From: Streptomyces chartreusis
GTDB taxonomy: Bacteria; Actinomycetota; Actinomycetes; Streptomycetales; Streptomycetaceae
NCBI RefSeq assembly: GCF_008704715.1
Contig: NZ_CP023689.1
Coordinates: forward strand, 6,200,001 to 6,264,000
DNA length: 64,000 bases
Direction of reading: 5' to 3'
Shown: in pieces, positions 50,095-58,632 of the stretch
Layout: every line of letters begins with the position of its first letter
Position numbering within the stretch: position 1 is the stretch's first letter
Made by a program: the position numbers and the translations under genes
Notes under the pieces: model-generated
The model's input: the letters and a program-made list of their open reading frames with translations, nothing else
What the model was told of the DNA's origin: nothing
Databases searched by the model: none

Positions 50095-51063
50095 ATGAGC
50101 AGCTACGAGACGCCCCGCGGCCCCGTCGACTCCTCCCGCATCCCGCGGTACGCCGGACCCGCGACCTTCGCCCGGCTCCCGCGCCTCGACGAGGTCGGCC
50201 GCGCCGACGTCGCCGTGGTCGGCGTGCCGTTCGACTCGGGCGTCTCGTACCGGCCGGGCGCCCGCTTCGGCGGCAACGCCATCCGCGAGGCGTCCCGGCT
50301 GCTGCGCCCGTACAACCCGGCGCAGGACGCGTCCCCGTTCGCGCTCGCCCAGGTCGCGGACGCCGGTGACATCGCCGCGAACCCGTTCAACATCAACGAG
50401 GCCGTCGAGACGATCGAGGCCGCCGCCGACGACCTCCTCGGCACCGGCGCCCGCATGATGACGCTCGGCGGCGACCACACCATCGCGCTGCCGCTGCTGC
50501 GCTCGGTCGCCAAGAAGCACGGCCCGGTCGCGCTGCTGCACTTCGACGCCCACCTCGACACCTGGGACACGTACTTCGGCGCCGAGTACACCCACGGCAC
50601 GCCGTTCCGGCGCGCGGTGGAGGAGGGCATCCTCGACACCGAGGCGCTCTCCCACGTCGGCACCCGCGGCCCGCTGTACGGCAAGCAGGACCTCACCGAC
50701 GACGAGAAGATGGGCTTCGGCATCGTCACCTCGGCGGACATCTACCGCCGCGGCGCCGACGAGGTCGCCGACCAGTTGCGCCAGCGCATCGGCGACCGTC
50801 CGCTGTACATCTCCATCGACATCGACTGCCTCGACCCGGCCCACGCGCCCGGCACCGGCACCCCCGAGGCCGGCGGCATGACCTCCCGCGAACTGCTGGA
50901 GATCCTGCGGGGCCTGGCATCCTGCAACCTGGTGTCGGCGGACGTCGTCGAGGTGGCCCCGGCGTACGACCACGCCGAGATCACGTCGGTGGCGGCCTCG
51001 CACACCGCGTACGAACTGACCACGATCATGTCCCGCCAGATTGCAGAGGCCCGCGCGAAGTGA
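50095..51063 (+). CDS. Ureohydrolase (agmatinase/guanidinobutyrase family)
   Basis: A 322-residue Mn-dependent hydrolase releasing urea from a guanidino compound. All metal motifs are present: LGGDHTIALP (His), LLHFDAHLDTWD (Asp-x-His-x-Asp) and SIDIDCLDPAHAPGTGTPEA (Asp-x-Asp). The start region VGVPFDSGVSYRPGARFGGN is typical of the agmatinase/guanidinobutyrase branch, not arginase. Agmatine, 4-guanidinobutyrate or another guanidino acid are possible; the adjacent decarboxylase-like enzyme favours 4-guanidinobutyrate. The ATG follows GAAAGAAGG. Its stop overlaps the next start by 4 bases (GTGA). Confidence 0.88.
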   Translation: MSSYETPRGPVDSSRIPRYAGPATFARLPRLDEVGRADVAVVGVPFDSGVSYRPGARFGGNAIREASRLLRPYNPAQDASPFALAQVADAGDIAANPFNINEAVETIEAAADDLLGTGARMMTLGGDHTIALPLLRSVAKKHGPVALLHFDAHLDTWDTYFGAEYTHGTPFRRAVEEGILDTEALSHVGTRGPLYGKQDLTDDEKMGFGIVTSADIYRRGADEVADQLRQRIGDRPLYISIDIDCLDPAHAPGTGTPEAGGMTSRELLEILRGLASCNLVSADVVEVAPAYDHAEITSVAASHTAYELTTIMSRQIAEARAK

Positions 51064-52748
51064 CTCACGACCACGACCTGGTACTCCGCCCCACCGCCGC
51101 CCAGACGGAGGCAGCGCTGAACCCTCCACCCGGCCGCAACGGCGGGGACCTGGTCGTGGAGACGCTGGCGGCGCTCGGCACGACGACGGTCTTCGGCCTC
51201 CCCGGCCAGCACGCCCTCGGCATGTTCGACGCCCTGCGCCGCAGCGATCTGCGCTACATCGGTCTGCGCGTGGAGAACAACGCCGGGTTCGCGGCGGACG
51301 CGTACGGCCGGCTGACCGGCGAGGCGGCCCCGCTGCTGCTGTCGACCGGCCCTGGCGCGCTCACCTCGCTGGCCGCGCTCCAGGAGGCGGCCGCGGCCTC
51401 CGCGCCGGTGCTGGCGATCAGCAGCCAGATCCCCACGGCGGGCCTGGGCGGCGGCCGGCACGGCTATCTGCACGAACTCCCCGACCAGGCGGCCTCGTTC
51501 CGTGGCGTGGTGAAGTCGGTGCACACCGTCCGCACCCAGTCCCAGATCCCGTCCGCGATCGAGGCGGCCTGGAAGTCGGCGCTGACGGCCCCGCACGGCC
51601 CGGTGTGGGTGGAGATCCCGCAGGACGTGCTGCTGGCCGAGACGTCGATCCCGGTGGTGACGGGCGGCGACGCGTTCCCGGAGGAGCTGCCGCCGCGCCC
51701 CGAACTGACCGCGGTGGCCGCCGACCTGCTGTCGAACGCGGCCCGCCCGGCGATCATCGCGGGCGGGGGAGTGGTACGGGCCGACGCGAGCGGCAAGCTG
51801 CGGCAGCTCGCGGAGCTGATCCAGGCGCCGGTGGTGACCACCCCCGGCGGCAAGGGGGCGTTCCCCTGGAACCACCCGCTCTCGCTCCAGTCGTGGATCG
51901 AGGACCGGCACACCACGGACTTCCTGGAGGACGCCGACGTCCTCCTCGTCGTCGGCTCGGGGCTCGGTGAACTCTCCTCGAACTACCACACGTTCAAGCC
52001 GCGCGGCCGGGTCGTGCAGATCGAGGCCGACCTCGGCAAGCTGGAGTCCAACCACCCGGCCCTCGGTATCCACGCGGACGCCCGCCTCGCGTTGCAGGCC
52101 CTGCTGGAGACGGTGTCCGAGCGCACGGATCCCACGGCGCCCGAGCGGGTGGCGACGGTCCTGGCCAAGGTCGCCGAGCGCATCGACGCCCAGGAACTCA
52201 CCCTGGAGCGGCAGGTGCTGGCGTCCGTGCGCCGCGCCCTGCCCGCCGACTCCCCGTCCTTCTGGGACATGACGATCCTGGCCTACTGGGCCTGGTCGGC
52301 CTTCGACGCCAAGGGCCCCAACCACCTGCACTCCGCCCAGGGCGCCGGCGGCCTCGGCTACGGCTTCCCGGCGGCGCTCGGCGGTGCGGTGGCCGATCCG
52401 ACCCGCCCGGTCCTCGCGGTGTCCGGCGACGGAGGCGCGCTGTACTCGATCGCCGAGCTCGCGACGGCCCGCCAGTACGACCTGAACGTCACCTGGCTCA
52501 TCGTCGACGACGGCGGCTACGGCATCCTGCGCGAGTACATGAACGACGCCTTCGGCGAGGCGACGGCCACCGAACTGACCCGGCCGGACTATGTCGCCCT
52601 GGCCGAGTCCTTCGGCGTCCCCGGGGTCCGCACGACCCCGGAGACCCTGGAGGCCGACCTGACCAAGGCCCTGTCCGAGCCCGGCCCTTCGGTGGTCGTA
52701 CTCCCGGCGGTGCTGCGGATGTTCGAGCCGACTCACCTCACGGCGTGA
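51060..52748 (+). CDS. Thiamine-diphosphate-dependent enzyme (2-ketoacid decarboxylase/acetolactate synthase fold)
   Basis: A 562-residue three-domain ThDP enzyme. The PYR domain carries the catalytic Glu in LRVENNAGFAADAYGRLTG; the central domain is around ARPAIIAGGGVVRADASGKL; the PP domain has the ThDP motif VSGDGGALYSIAELATARQY ending IVDDGGYG. It lacks features I would use to call a true acetolactate synthase. Coupling (GTGA overlap) with a guanidino-specific ureohydrolase suggests a 2-ketoarginine decarboxylase like Pseudomonas AruI, an inference. The 3' end overlaps the convergent small secreted gene by 11 bases. Confidence 0.75.
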   Translation: MTHDHDLVLRPTAAQTEAALNPPPGRNGGDLVVETLAALGTTTVFGLPGQHALGMFDALRRSDLRYIGLRVENNAGFAADAYGRLTGEAAPLLLSTGPGALTSLAALQEAAAASAPVLAISSQIPTAGLGGGRHGYLHELPDQAASFRGVVKSVHTVRTQSQIPSAIEAAWKSALTAPHGPVWVEIPQDVLLAETSIPVVTGGDAFPEELPPRPELTAVAADLLSNAARPAIIAGGGVVRADASGKLRQLAELIQAPVVTTPGGKGAFPWNHPLSLQSWIEDRHTTDFLEDADVLLVVGSGLGELSSNYHTFKPRGRVVQIEADLGKLESNHPALGIHADARLALQALLETVSERTDPTAPERVATVLAKVAERIDAQELTLERQVLASVRRALPADSPSFWDMTILAYWAWSAFDAKGPNHLHSAQGAGGLGYGFPAALGGAVADPTRPVLAVSGDGGALYSIAELATARQYDLNVTWLIVDDGGYGILREYMNDAFGEATATELTRPDYVALAESFGVPGVRTTPETLEADLTKALSEPGPSVVVLPAVLRMFEPTHLTA

Positions 52749-52989
52749 GGGCAGGCGCGGCGGCCCGGTCGTGCATCTCGTCGTGGTCGCGGTTGTGGCA
52801 GGCGTCGTCCACGGCGGGGCCCGTCAGCGGCAGGGCCCATGGGACGAGCGCGAGTGTCTCCTTGCAGAGGCCGAAACCGGAGTAGCCGGCGATGCTGATG
52901 CGGCCCCGGTCGCCGTCGTCGGCGTGGGCCGGGGCGGCGAGTACGAGGGCTGCCATGGTGAGCGCGGCGAGCGCGCTGATCTTCTTCAT
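52738..52989 (-). CDS. Small secreted protein of unknown function
   Basis: An 83-residue precursor. The signal MKKISALAALTMAALVLAAP is cleaved after AHA, leaving a mature peptide of about 57 residues starting DDGDRGRISIAGYSGFGLCK. It has two cysteines (GLCKETLA and DDACHNRD), which could form one disulfide, and a His/Asp-rich end. I do not recognise a family; it is not a chaplin or rodlin by sequence. The ATG at 52989 lacks a strong ribosome-binding site. Its last 11 bases overlap the convergent ThDP-enzyme gene. Confidence 0.6.
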   Translation of the reverse strand: MKKISALAALTMAALVLAAPAHADDGDRGRISIAGYSGFGLCKETLALVPWALPLTGPAVDDACHNRDHDEMHDRAAAPALTP

Positions 52990-53047
52990 GGCCGGGTCAA
53001 CGGCACCGGATCGGCGCAGGTAACTCGGCTGCACAGGTGGTGAATGA

Positions 53048-53080
53048 ACGCGCCGGGGCCGAATGAGGCCCCTGGCGCGT
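53048..53080. terminator. Terminator after the secreted nuclease
   Basis: ACGCGCC-GGGGCC pairs with GGCCCC-T-GGCGCGT (one bulge) around a 6-base loop, 29 bases past the nuclease stop codon on the minus strand. Confidence 0.7.
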
Positions 53081-53108
53081 CCACGGGGACCGAGCGGGGC
53101 CCGGTCGG

Positions 53109-53918
53109 CTACCAGATCGCCTCGACCCACTCCGGGTGGTCGATGAACGGGTTGCGGTTGTGCTGGTAGGTGTCGTAGATGGCCTGGTTGCGCTTCTCCT
53201 CGAAGGCGCTCGGCGGGTCCTGCTCGTTCCACGCCTTGAGGACGGAGAGTTTGCCCATGTACGGGTTGCTGCCGTTGCCGACCTTCTCGTTGGGCTCCAG
53301 GTCGGCGAAGCCGTCGCCGCCGTCGTAGCGCACGGCCATGTAGAGGATCATGCGGGCCACGTCGCCCTTGTCGGCGGCGCGCGGCTCGAAGGAGTCGGAG
53401 TCGACCTTGCTGCCGCCGCCGTTCGTGACGGTGCTGCCGCCGTTGTCGAAGTCCAGGTTCCCGCGGATGCTGTTGACCTGGACGTCGGCCGGGCGCAGGT
53501 GGTGCAGGTCGGTGCCGGGGCCGGTCGCCTCGCCGAAGTCGCCGTGCGACTTGGCCCAGGTGTGCTCGCGGTTCCAGTCGCCGACGTCACCGCCGTTGAG
53601 GGACTTGCTGCGGGAGACGCCGCTGTACAGCAGGATCACGTTGTTGCTGTTGTTCGGGTCCTGGTCGGTGACCTTCAGCGCGTTCCAGACCGCGGAGTAC
53701 GAGATCTTGGTCTGGCTGCTGATGATCGTGTGCAGGGACGACTTCAGGCTCGCGCCGGTCTTGCCGATCGCGTTCTTGTAGTACGTCGAGTCGTAGTCGG
53801 TCGTCGTGGCGGCGGCCGAAGTCGCCGTCAGGGTGGGGGTGGTGAGGCCGACCAGGACGGCGGCCGTCGTCAGCGCAACTGACTTCCAGCGCCGGTGGCG
53901 TATGTGTGTCGCCAGCAT
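53109..53918 (-). CDS. Secreted endonuclease I (EndA/NucM family, beta-beta-alpha metal)
   Basis: A 269-residue extracellular nuclease. The signal SVALTTAAVLVGLTTPTLTA is cleaved near SAAA. The catalytic beta-beta-alpha-Me motif reads WNREHTWAKSHGDF (general-base His), followed by DLHHLRPADVQVNSIRGNLD, where the Asn/His residues position the metal; GDVARMILYMAVRY is the conserved helix. Such enzymes degrade extracellular or released DNA, possibly for nutrient recycling during mycelial turnover. The ATG at 53918 is preferred because it puts the basic HIRHRRWK directly before the hydrophobic core. Confidence 0.88.
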   Translation of the reverse strand: MLATHIRHRRWKSVALTTAAVLVGLTTPTLTATSAAATTTDYDSTYYKNAIGKTGASLKSSLHTIISSQTKISYSAVWNALKVTDQDPNNSNNVILLYSGVSRSKSLNGGDVGDWNREHTWAKSHGDFGEATGPGTDLHHLRPADVQVNSIRGNLDFDNGGSTVTNGGGSKVDSDSFEPRAADKGDVARMILYMAVRYDGGDGFADLEPNEKVGNGSNPYMGKLSVLKAWNEQDPPSAFEEKRNQAIYDTYQHNRNPFIDHPEWVEAIW

Positions 53919-54077
53919 GTGGGGTTCCCATCTGCGCGGGGATCTACGCGGGTTGAGCGAAGGCGGCAAACGGGAGAGTGGCATGAACATGTAGTGCTGT
54001 CGAGGGCTTGCACGTGTCCATTGGGTGACGGGGAACGGCAAAACGGGGCAGCGCTACGCGAGTTGACACACCCGAAT

Positions 54078-54104
54078 CGGCCCCCGGCGGTGAGCCGGGG
54101 GCCG
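54078..54104. terminator. Terminator after the glycosyltransferase
   Basis: A perfect 11-bp inverted repeat (CGGCCCCCGGC) with a 5-base loop, 25 bases beyond the glycosyltransferase stop codon. Confidence 0.75.
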
Positions 54105-54129
54105 TGGTGCGGTGCGGTGCCGGGTGTCG

Positions 54130-56364
54130 CTAGCCGACGTCCGACGGGTCGAGGCGGTAGACGGTGGACTGGTTGCTCTCGGAGGAGGACGAAGAGGATG
54201 GAGAGGACGATGAGGACTGGGCGGTGGCGCCGTACTCGCTCTCCTTCACCGCCGTCCCGTTCTTCTGCACCCACTCCGTCACCTCGGTGCTGACGTCGCC
54301 GCCACCGCCGGGGCCGCCTCCCATGCCGGCGCCCCCGACCTGGACGTAGTGCAGCTCGCCCTTCTTCACCAGCTCCTTGAGCCTGGCCAGGGTCATCGCG
54401 TTGTCGCTGCCCGACCAGCCCCACATGGAGATCACGGGCTCACCGCTGCTCAGGATCAGCTGTGCGGCGCTCTGCGAACTCGACACCGCGAGGAGCCACT
54501 CGGCGCCGTCCTGGTGCTTCTTGAGGTAGGCGATCAGCTCGCTGCTCGCGCCGCCGCCCATGCCGCCGCCACCGAAGCCGCCGCCCGCGCCGCCGGGCCG
54601 GGTGCCGCTGCCGGTGTCCGCTCCGCCCGGGGCGGTACCGCCGGTGCCGCTGCCGTTCGGCGGGGCGCCGCCCATCTCGCCGGCACCGTCGGGAGTCTGA
54701 CCGTTCCCGCCGCCCGGCATCTGGCCGCCCTGCTGTGTGCCGCCCGGCAACTGCCCGCCGCCGAAGTCGCCCCGGCCGCCACCGCCACCGGGAGCGCCAC
54801 CGCCACCCGGAGCGCCGCCACCACCGGGACCGCCGCCGAAGCCGCTCCCCGTCGAAGGGCCGGCCGTCGGGTTCGTGCCGCCCATGCCGCCGCCCGAGCC
54901 GGACGGCACCGACCAGGCGTACGCCGCCGGGCCCGCCACCGCAGCGACGACAGCCGCCGTCACGGATGCCGCGAGCAGCCGTACCCGTAGGCCCGTCGCG
55001 GACCGGAAGACGAGCAGACCCACGATCGCCAGCGCCATGATGACGGCGACGGCGGGCCACAGCCAGGTGTTCCAGCCGGAGGCCCGGCGCAGCAGCACGA
55101 CCGCCCAGCCGGCCGTGACCGCCAGACCCGCCGGCAGCACCCACGCCCACCGCCTGTCGGTGCGGAACGCCCGCAGCAGCATCACGCCGCCGCCACCGCA
55201 CAGCGCCGCGATGCCCGGGGCGAGCGCGGTCGTGTAGTAGGGGTGCATCGTGCCCTCGGCCATGGCGAAGGTCAGGTAGTGCAGGGCCGTCCAGCCGCCC
55301 CACAGCAGCAGCGCGGCGCGGGTCGGGTCGGTGCGCGGGGCGCGGCCGCGCAGAAGGAGGCCGCCGGCGCAGGCGATCGCGGCGAAGGGGAGCAGCCAGG
55401 AGATCTGGCCGCCGAGGATGTCGTTGAAGAGGCGGCCGATGCCGGCCGTACCGGAGAAGCCGCCGCCTCCGCCTCCGCCACCGCCGCCCCCGCCGTTGCC
55501 CTCGCCGCCGAGGATCCGGCCGAGGCCGTTGTAGCCCATGATCAGGTCCCAGGCCGTGCCGTCCGTCGAACCGCCGATGTAGGGGCGGTCGTCGGCGGGC
55601 ACCAGCGAGACCGCCGCCGCCCACCAGAAGCCGGCGACGGCCAGGGCGACGCCCGCGATCAGCAGGTTGAAGATCCGCTTCACCAGCCCCGGCTTCGCGG
55701 CGTACAGGTAGACCGCGAAGACGGCGGGCAGCGCGATGTAGCCCTGGAGCATCTTCGTGTTGAAGGCGAGGCCGAAGCAGACCGCGGAGCCGACCAGGGG
55801 CAGCAGCCTGCCGTTGCGCACGGCGCGCAGGGCGAGGGCGGCGCCGCCGGCCATCAGGAAGACCAGCAGGGTGTCGGGGTTGTTGTCGCGGTTGATGGCG
55901 ACCGTGATCGGCGTCAGGGCCAGGACCAGCGCGGCCACCGTCGCCGCGCCGTGCCCCCACACCCGCTTCACCGAGGCGTGCACGATCCAGATCGTCGCCA
56001 GCGCGAGCAGGATCATCGGGAGCATCATCTGCCAGGTGCCGTAGCCGAACACACGGCAGGACAGCCCCATCACCATCAGGGCGAACGGCGGCTTGTCGAC
56101 GGTGAGGAAGTTGCCCGCGTCCAGCGAGCCGAAGAACCACGCCTTCCAGCTCTGTGTGCCGCTCAGGACGGCCGCGCTGTAGAAGCTGTTGAGGCCGGAG
56201 CCCGACAGGTTCCAGGAGTACAGCACCGCCGCCAGGATCAGGATCGCGATCAGGGCGGGCAGCGACCAGCGCGGTGCCCGGTCCGGGGGCGCCCGGTGCG
56301 GGGCCGGCGGGGGCGCGTCGGCGGTCACGGTCGGGTGGGGGAGGGGATCGGTGGCTGATGTCAC
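54130..56364 (-). CDS. ArnT/PMT-family membrane glycosyltransferase with glycine-rich insertions
   Basis: A 744-residue GT-C type membrane enzyme. The first luminal loop motif is YSWNLSGSGLNSFYSAAVLS (about residues 48-67), followed by SLDAGNFLTVDKPPFALMVM, typical of bacterial PMT_2/ArnT proteins using lipid-linked sugars. About 12 helices are predicted up to residue 470. Two unusual low-complexity parts occur: a run of 12 glycines near residue 295 in an outer loop, and a Gly/Pro/Ala-rich spacer (about 475-625) with GGGGAP repeats. The C-terminal domain contains WLLAVSSSQSAAQLILSSGE and ends in Ser/Thr-rich sequence. The start is GTG at 56364. The substrate is unknown. Confidence 0.8.
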   Translation of the reverse strand: MTSATDPLPHPTVTADAPPPAPHRAPPDRAPRWSLPALIAILILAAVLYSWNLSGSGLNSFYSAAVLSGTQSWKAWFFGSLDAGNFLTVDKPPFALMVMGLSCRVFGYGTWQMMLPMILLALATIWIVHASVKRVWGHGAATVAALVLALTPITVAINRDNNPDTLLVFLMAGGAALALRAVRNGRLLPLVGSAVCFGLAFNTKMLQGYIALPAVFAVYLYAAKPGLVKRIFNLLIAGVALAVAGFWWAAAVSLVPADDRPYIGGSTDGTAWDLIMGYNGLGRILGGEGNGGGGGGGGGGGGFSGTAGIGRLFNDILGGQISWLLPFAAIACAGGLLLRGRAPRTDPTRAALLLWGGWTALHYLTFAMAEGTMHPYYTTALAPGIAALCGGGGVMLLRAFRTDRRWAWVLPAGLAVTAGWAVVLLRRASGWNTWLWPAVAVIMALAIVGLLVFRSATGLRVRLLAASVTAAVVAAVAGPAAYAWSVPSGSGGGMGGTNPTAGPSTGSGFGGGPGGGGAPGGGGAPGGGGGRGDFGGGQLPGGTQQGGQMPGGGNGQTPDGAGEMGGAPPNGSGTGGTAPGGADTGSGTRPGGAGGGFGGGGMGGGASSELIAYLKKHQDGAEWLLAVSSSQSAAQLILSSGEPVISMWGWSGSDNAMTLARLKELVKKGELHYVQVGGAGMGGGPGGGGDVSTEVTEWVQKNGTAVKESEYGATAQSSSSSPSSSSSSESNQSTVYRLDPSDVG
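54778..54838. repeat. 18-bp tandem repeats coding GGGGAP
   Basis: Three imperfect 18-bp units lie in the Gly-rich spacer of the glycosyltransferase gene. Sequence between the units varies mainly at third codon positions. Confidence 0.6.
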
Positions 56365-56560
56365 CAGCGCATCGTGTGTGGCGGGGGTGGGTGCGGGCTG
56401 TGCCGTACCTGGTGCCCGGCTGTGAAATCACCTCGGCGGGAGCGGGGGTACGCGCCGCCGCCGATCCCCGGAGCCGCACGGATCCCGTGGCAATATCCTG
56501 ACGGTGTATCAGGTGCCGTTCGCGTACAACCATTCCCCGGGTCTCACGAGTCTTGAGGGC

Positions 56561-57430
56561 ATGACTCACGGGAGAGAGAAGTCAAGGGGCGTTTCCAGAC
56601 GTGTGCGAGCAGTCGTCGCGGCGGGCGTGGGTGCCGGTGTGTTCATACCGGTCATCGCCGCGGGCCCCGCAGCCGCCGCGGCACCCACCGTCAGCTGTAC
56701 GTCCGCCAAGGCGGGCCTCGCCGACAAGCTGAAGAAGGACATCACGGCGGCCCTCGCGGGCCGCAAGGGCACGATCGCCGTGGGTCTGTACGACCGTTCG
56801 ACGAACACCAACTGCAGCCTGCGGGCCTCCAGCGCCTACGACTCGGCCAGCGTCGTCAAGGTCACCGTGCTGGCCACGCTGCTGTGGGACGCGAAGAAGC
56901 ACAACCGCTACCTCACGGACCGCGAGGCAAAGCTCAGCAAGGACATGATCACCAAGTCGGACAACGCCGCGACCAGCACGCTCTGGAAGCAGCTCGGCCT
57001 GACGAAGGTCAAGGGCTTCCTGGCGGCGGCCGGCATGACCCAGACCAAGCCCGGCGCGGACGGCTACTGGGGTCTGACGCAGATCACCGTCACCGACGAG
57101 CAGAAGCTGCTGAAGCTCATCACCGCCAAGAACACGGTGCTCAGCGACAACGCCCGCGCCTACATCCTGAAGCTGATGGGCCAGGTCGTCTCCTCGCAGC
57201 GCTGGGGCACCCCGTACGGCGTGCCGTCCGGTGTCTCCGTGGCCGTGAAGAACGGCTGGCTGTCCCGCTCGACGCACGGCTGGCGGGTGCACAGCGTCGG
57301 CGCGTTCAAGGGCGGCGGCCACGACTACATGATCACGGTGCTGACCCACGACAACAGCACCATGAACTACGGCATCGCGACGATCCAGGGCGTGGCCAAG
57401 GCCATCCACAAGGACCTCGCCGCGAGCTGA
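56561..57430 (+). CDS. Secreted serine hydrolase, class A beta-lactamase fold
   Basis: A 289-residue exported protein. The signal RAVVAAGVGAGVFIPVIAAG is cleaved near AAAA. The catalytic motifs of the fold are present: S97-V-V-K100 in DSASVVKVTVL, S133-D-N135 in TKSDNAATS, and KNGW in place of KTG. A clear E-x-x-L-N deacylation motif is not seen, so it may act on peptidoglycan peptides or as a weak beta-lactamase, not as a resistance enzyme. The start is uncertain; ATG 56561 (MTHGREKSRG) fits the signal best. It is divergent from the glycosyltransferase. Confidence 0.8.
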   Translation: MTHGREKSRGVSRRVRAVVAAGVGAGVFIPVIAAGPAAAAAPTVSCTSAKAGLADKLKKDITAALAGRKGTIAVGLYDRSTNTNCSLRASSAYDSASVVKVTVLATLLWDAKKHNRYLTDREAKLSKDMITKSDNAATSTLWKQLGLTKVKGFLAAAGMTQTKPGADGYWGLTQITVTDEQKLLKLITAKNTVLSDNARAYILKLMGQVVSSQRWGTPYGVPSGVSVAVKNGWLSRSTHGWRVHSVGAFKGGGHDYMITVLTHDNSTMNYGIATIQGVAKAIHKDLAAS

Positions 57431-57506
57431 CGGCCCCAGGGAGCCGGATACGACGCTTCATGAGCCGGTCTCCCCTGCGTCACCGACCCGCCCTACGGTG
57501 ACCTCC

Positions 57507-58538
57507 ATGCGCCTGAGAACCGTACTCGCGACCGTCACAGCGGGCCTGGCGGCGGCCACTTGTCTGACCGCCGCCGGCCCGGCGAACGCCCGCCCCGACT
57601 CCTCGGCCGGCCACGCCTGTTCGCCCGCCGTCTCCATCGACCGCTTCTCCGACGCGCTCGACAAGACGGCCTACGAGGGCACCTTCGTCGGCAACTTCTC
57701 CGCGCTCGCCGTGGACCGGGACGGCTCGCTCGCCGCCGTCTCCGACCGCTCCGCCCTCTTCGGCCTGGACGCCAGGACCCTCGCGCCGGAGAGCGTCGTC
57801 CCGCTCGCCGACGAGAGCGGCGCCGCCCTCGACTCCGAGGGCCTCGTCGTGGACCGGGACGGCACCCGGCTCGTCGCCGGCGAGACAGAGCCGTCCGTGC
57901 GCCGCTACTCCCGCGACGGCAGGATCCTCGACCGGCTCCCCGTCCCGGACGCGCTGCGGGTCGCCCCGGCCGGCCGCGCCGTCTCCAACGGCACCTTCGA
58001 GGGCCTGACCCTGCTCCCCGGCGGCCGCACCCTGCTCGCCTCGATGGAGTACGCGCTCGCCGGCGACAGCGCGGGCATCGTCCGCCTCCAGACCTGGAAC
58101 CGGACCAAGGGCGACCGCTTCGAGGTCGGCCGGCAGTACGCCTACCGCACCGACACCGGACTCGGCGTCCCCGAGGTCCAGGCCACCCCCGACGGCCGCC
58201 TCCTCGTCCTGGAGCGCGGCTTCACCGCCGGCGTCGGCAACACCGTCCGCCTCTACCTCGCCGACCCGCGTCGCGCGACGGACACGAGCGGTGTCGAGAA
58301 CCTCACCGGCCAGGACGGCGTACGCCTGATCAGGAAGACCCTCCTCGCCGACATCGTGAACTGCCCGTCACTGGGAGCGACCGCCAAGCAGCCCCAGCCG
58401 AACCCGCTCCTCGACAACATCGAGGGCATGGCGATCACGGGGTACTCGAAGGGCCGCCTGAAGGTACTGCTGGTCAGCGACGACAACCAGAACGCCGCTC
58501 AGACGACCCGCTTCTACCGGCTGCGCGTACGGATCTGA
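57507..58538 (+). CDS. Secreted esterase-like phytase-family protein
   Basis: A 343-residue exported protein. The signal LRTVLATVTAGLAAATCLTA ends at PANA. The mature domain is a beta-propeller-like repeat structure with GTFVGNFSALAVDRDGSLAA, DSEGLVVDRDGTRLVAGETE, NGTFEGLTLLPGGRTLLASM and NIEGMAITGYSKGRLKVLLV. These E-G-L/M-A/V repeats are characteristic of the esterase-like activity of phytase (PF13449) family. The substrate is unproven. The ATG at 57507 is preceded by GGTGA. It lies 76 bases after the beta-lactamase-fold gene. Confidence 0.8.
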   Translation: MRLRTVLATVTAGLAAATCLTAAGPANARPDSSAGHACSPAVSIDRFSDALDKTAYEGTFVGNFSALAVDRDGSLAAVSDRSALFGLDARTLAPESVVPLADESGAALDSEGLVVDRDGTRLVAGETEPSVRRYSRDGRILDRLPVPDALRVAPAGRAVSNGTFEGLTLLPGGRTLLASMEYALAGDSAGIVRLQTWNRTKGDRFEVGRQYAYRTDTGLGVPEVQATPDGRLLVLERGFTAGVGNTVRLYLADPRRATDTSGVENLTGQDGVRLIRKTLLADIVNCPSLGATAKQPQPNPLLDNIEGMAITGYSKGRLKVLLVSDDNQNAAQTTRFYRLRVRI

Positions 58539-58632
58539 GCACGGCACCCGCCGTGTTTGTTGCGGCGGGATGAAATCGGAGCTCGTCGGCGTTGGTGCCT
58601 TCCGGTAGATCAGGACGGACGGAGGGCACCGC

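Noticed and set aside
48349..51129. 926-residue minus-strand open frame
   Set aside because: It is antisense to the symporter and ureohydrolase genes, both of which carry clear family motifs on the plus strand.
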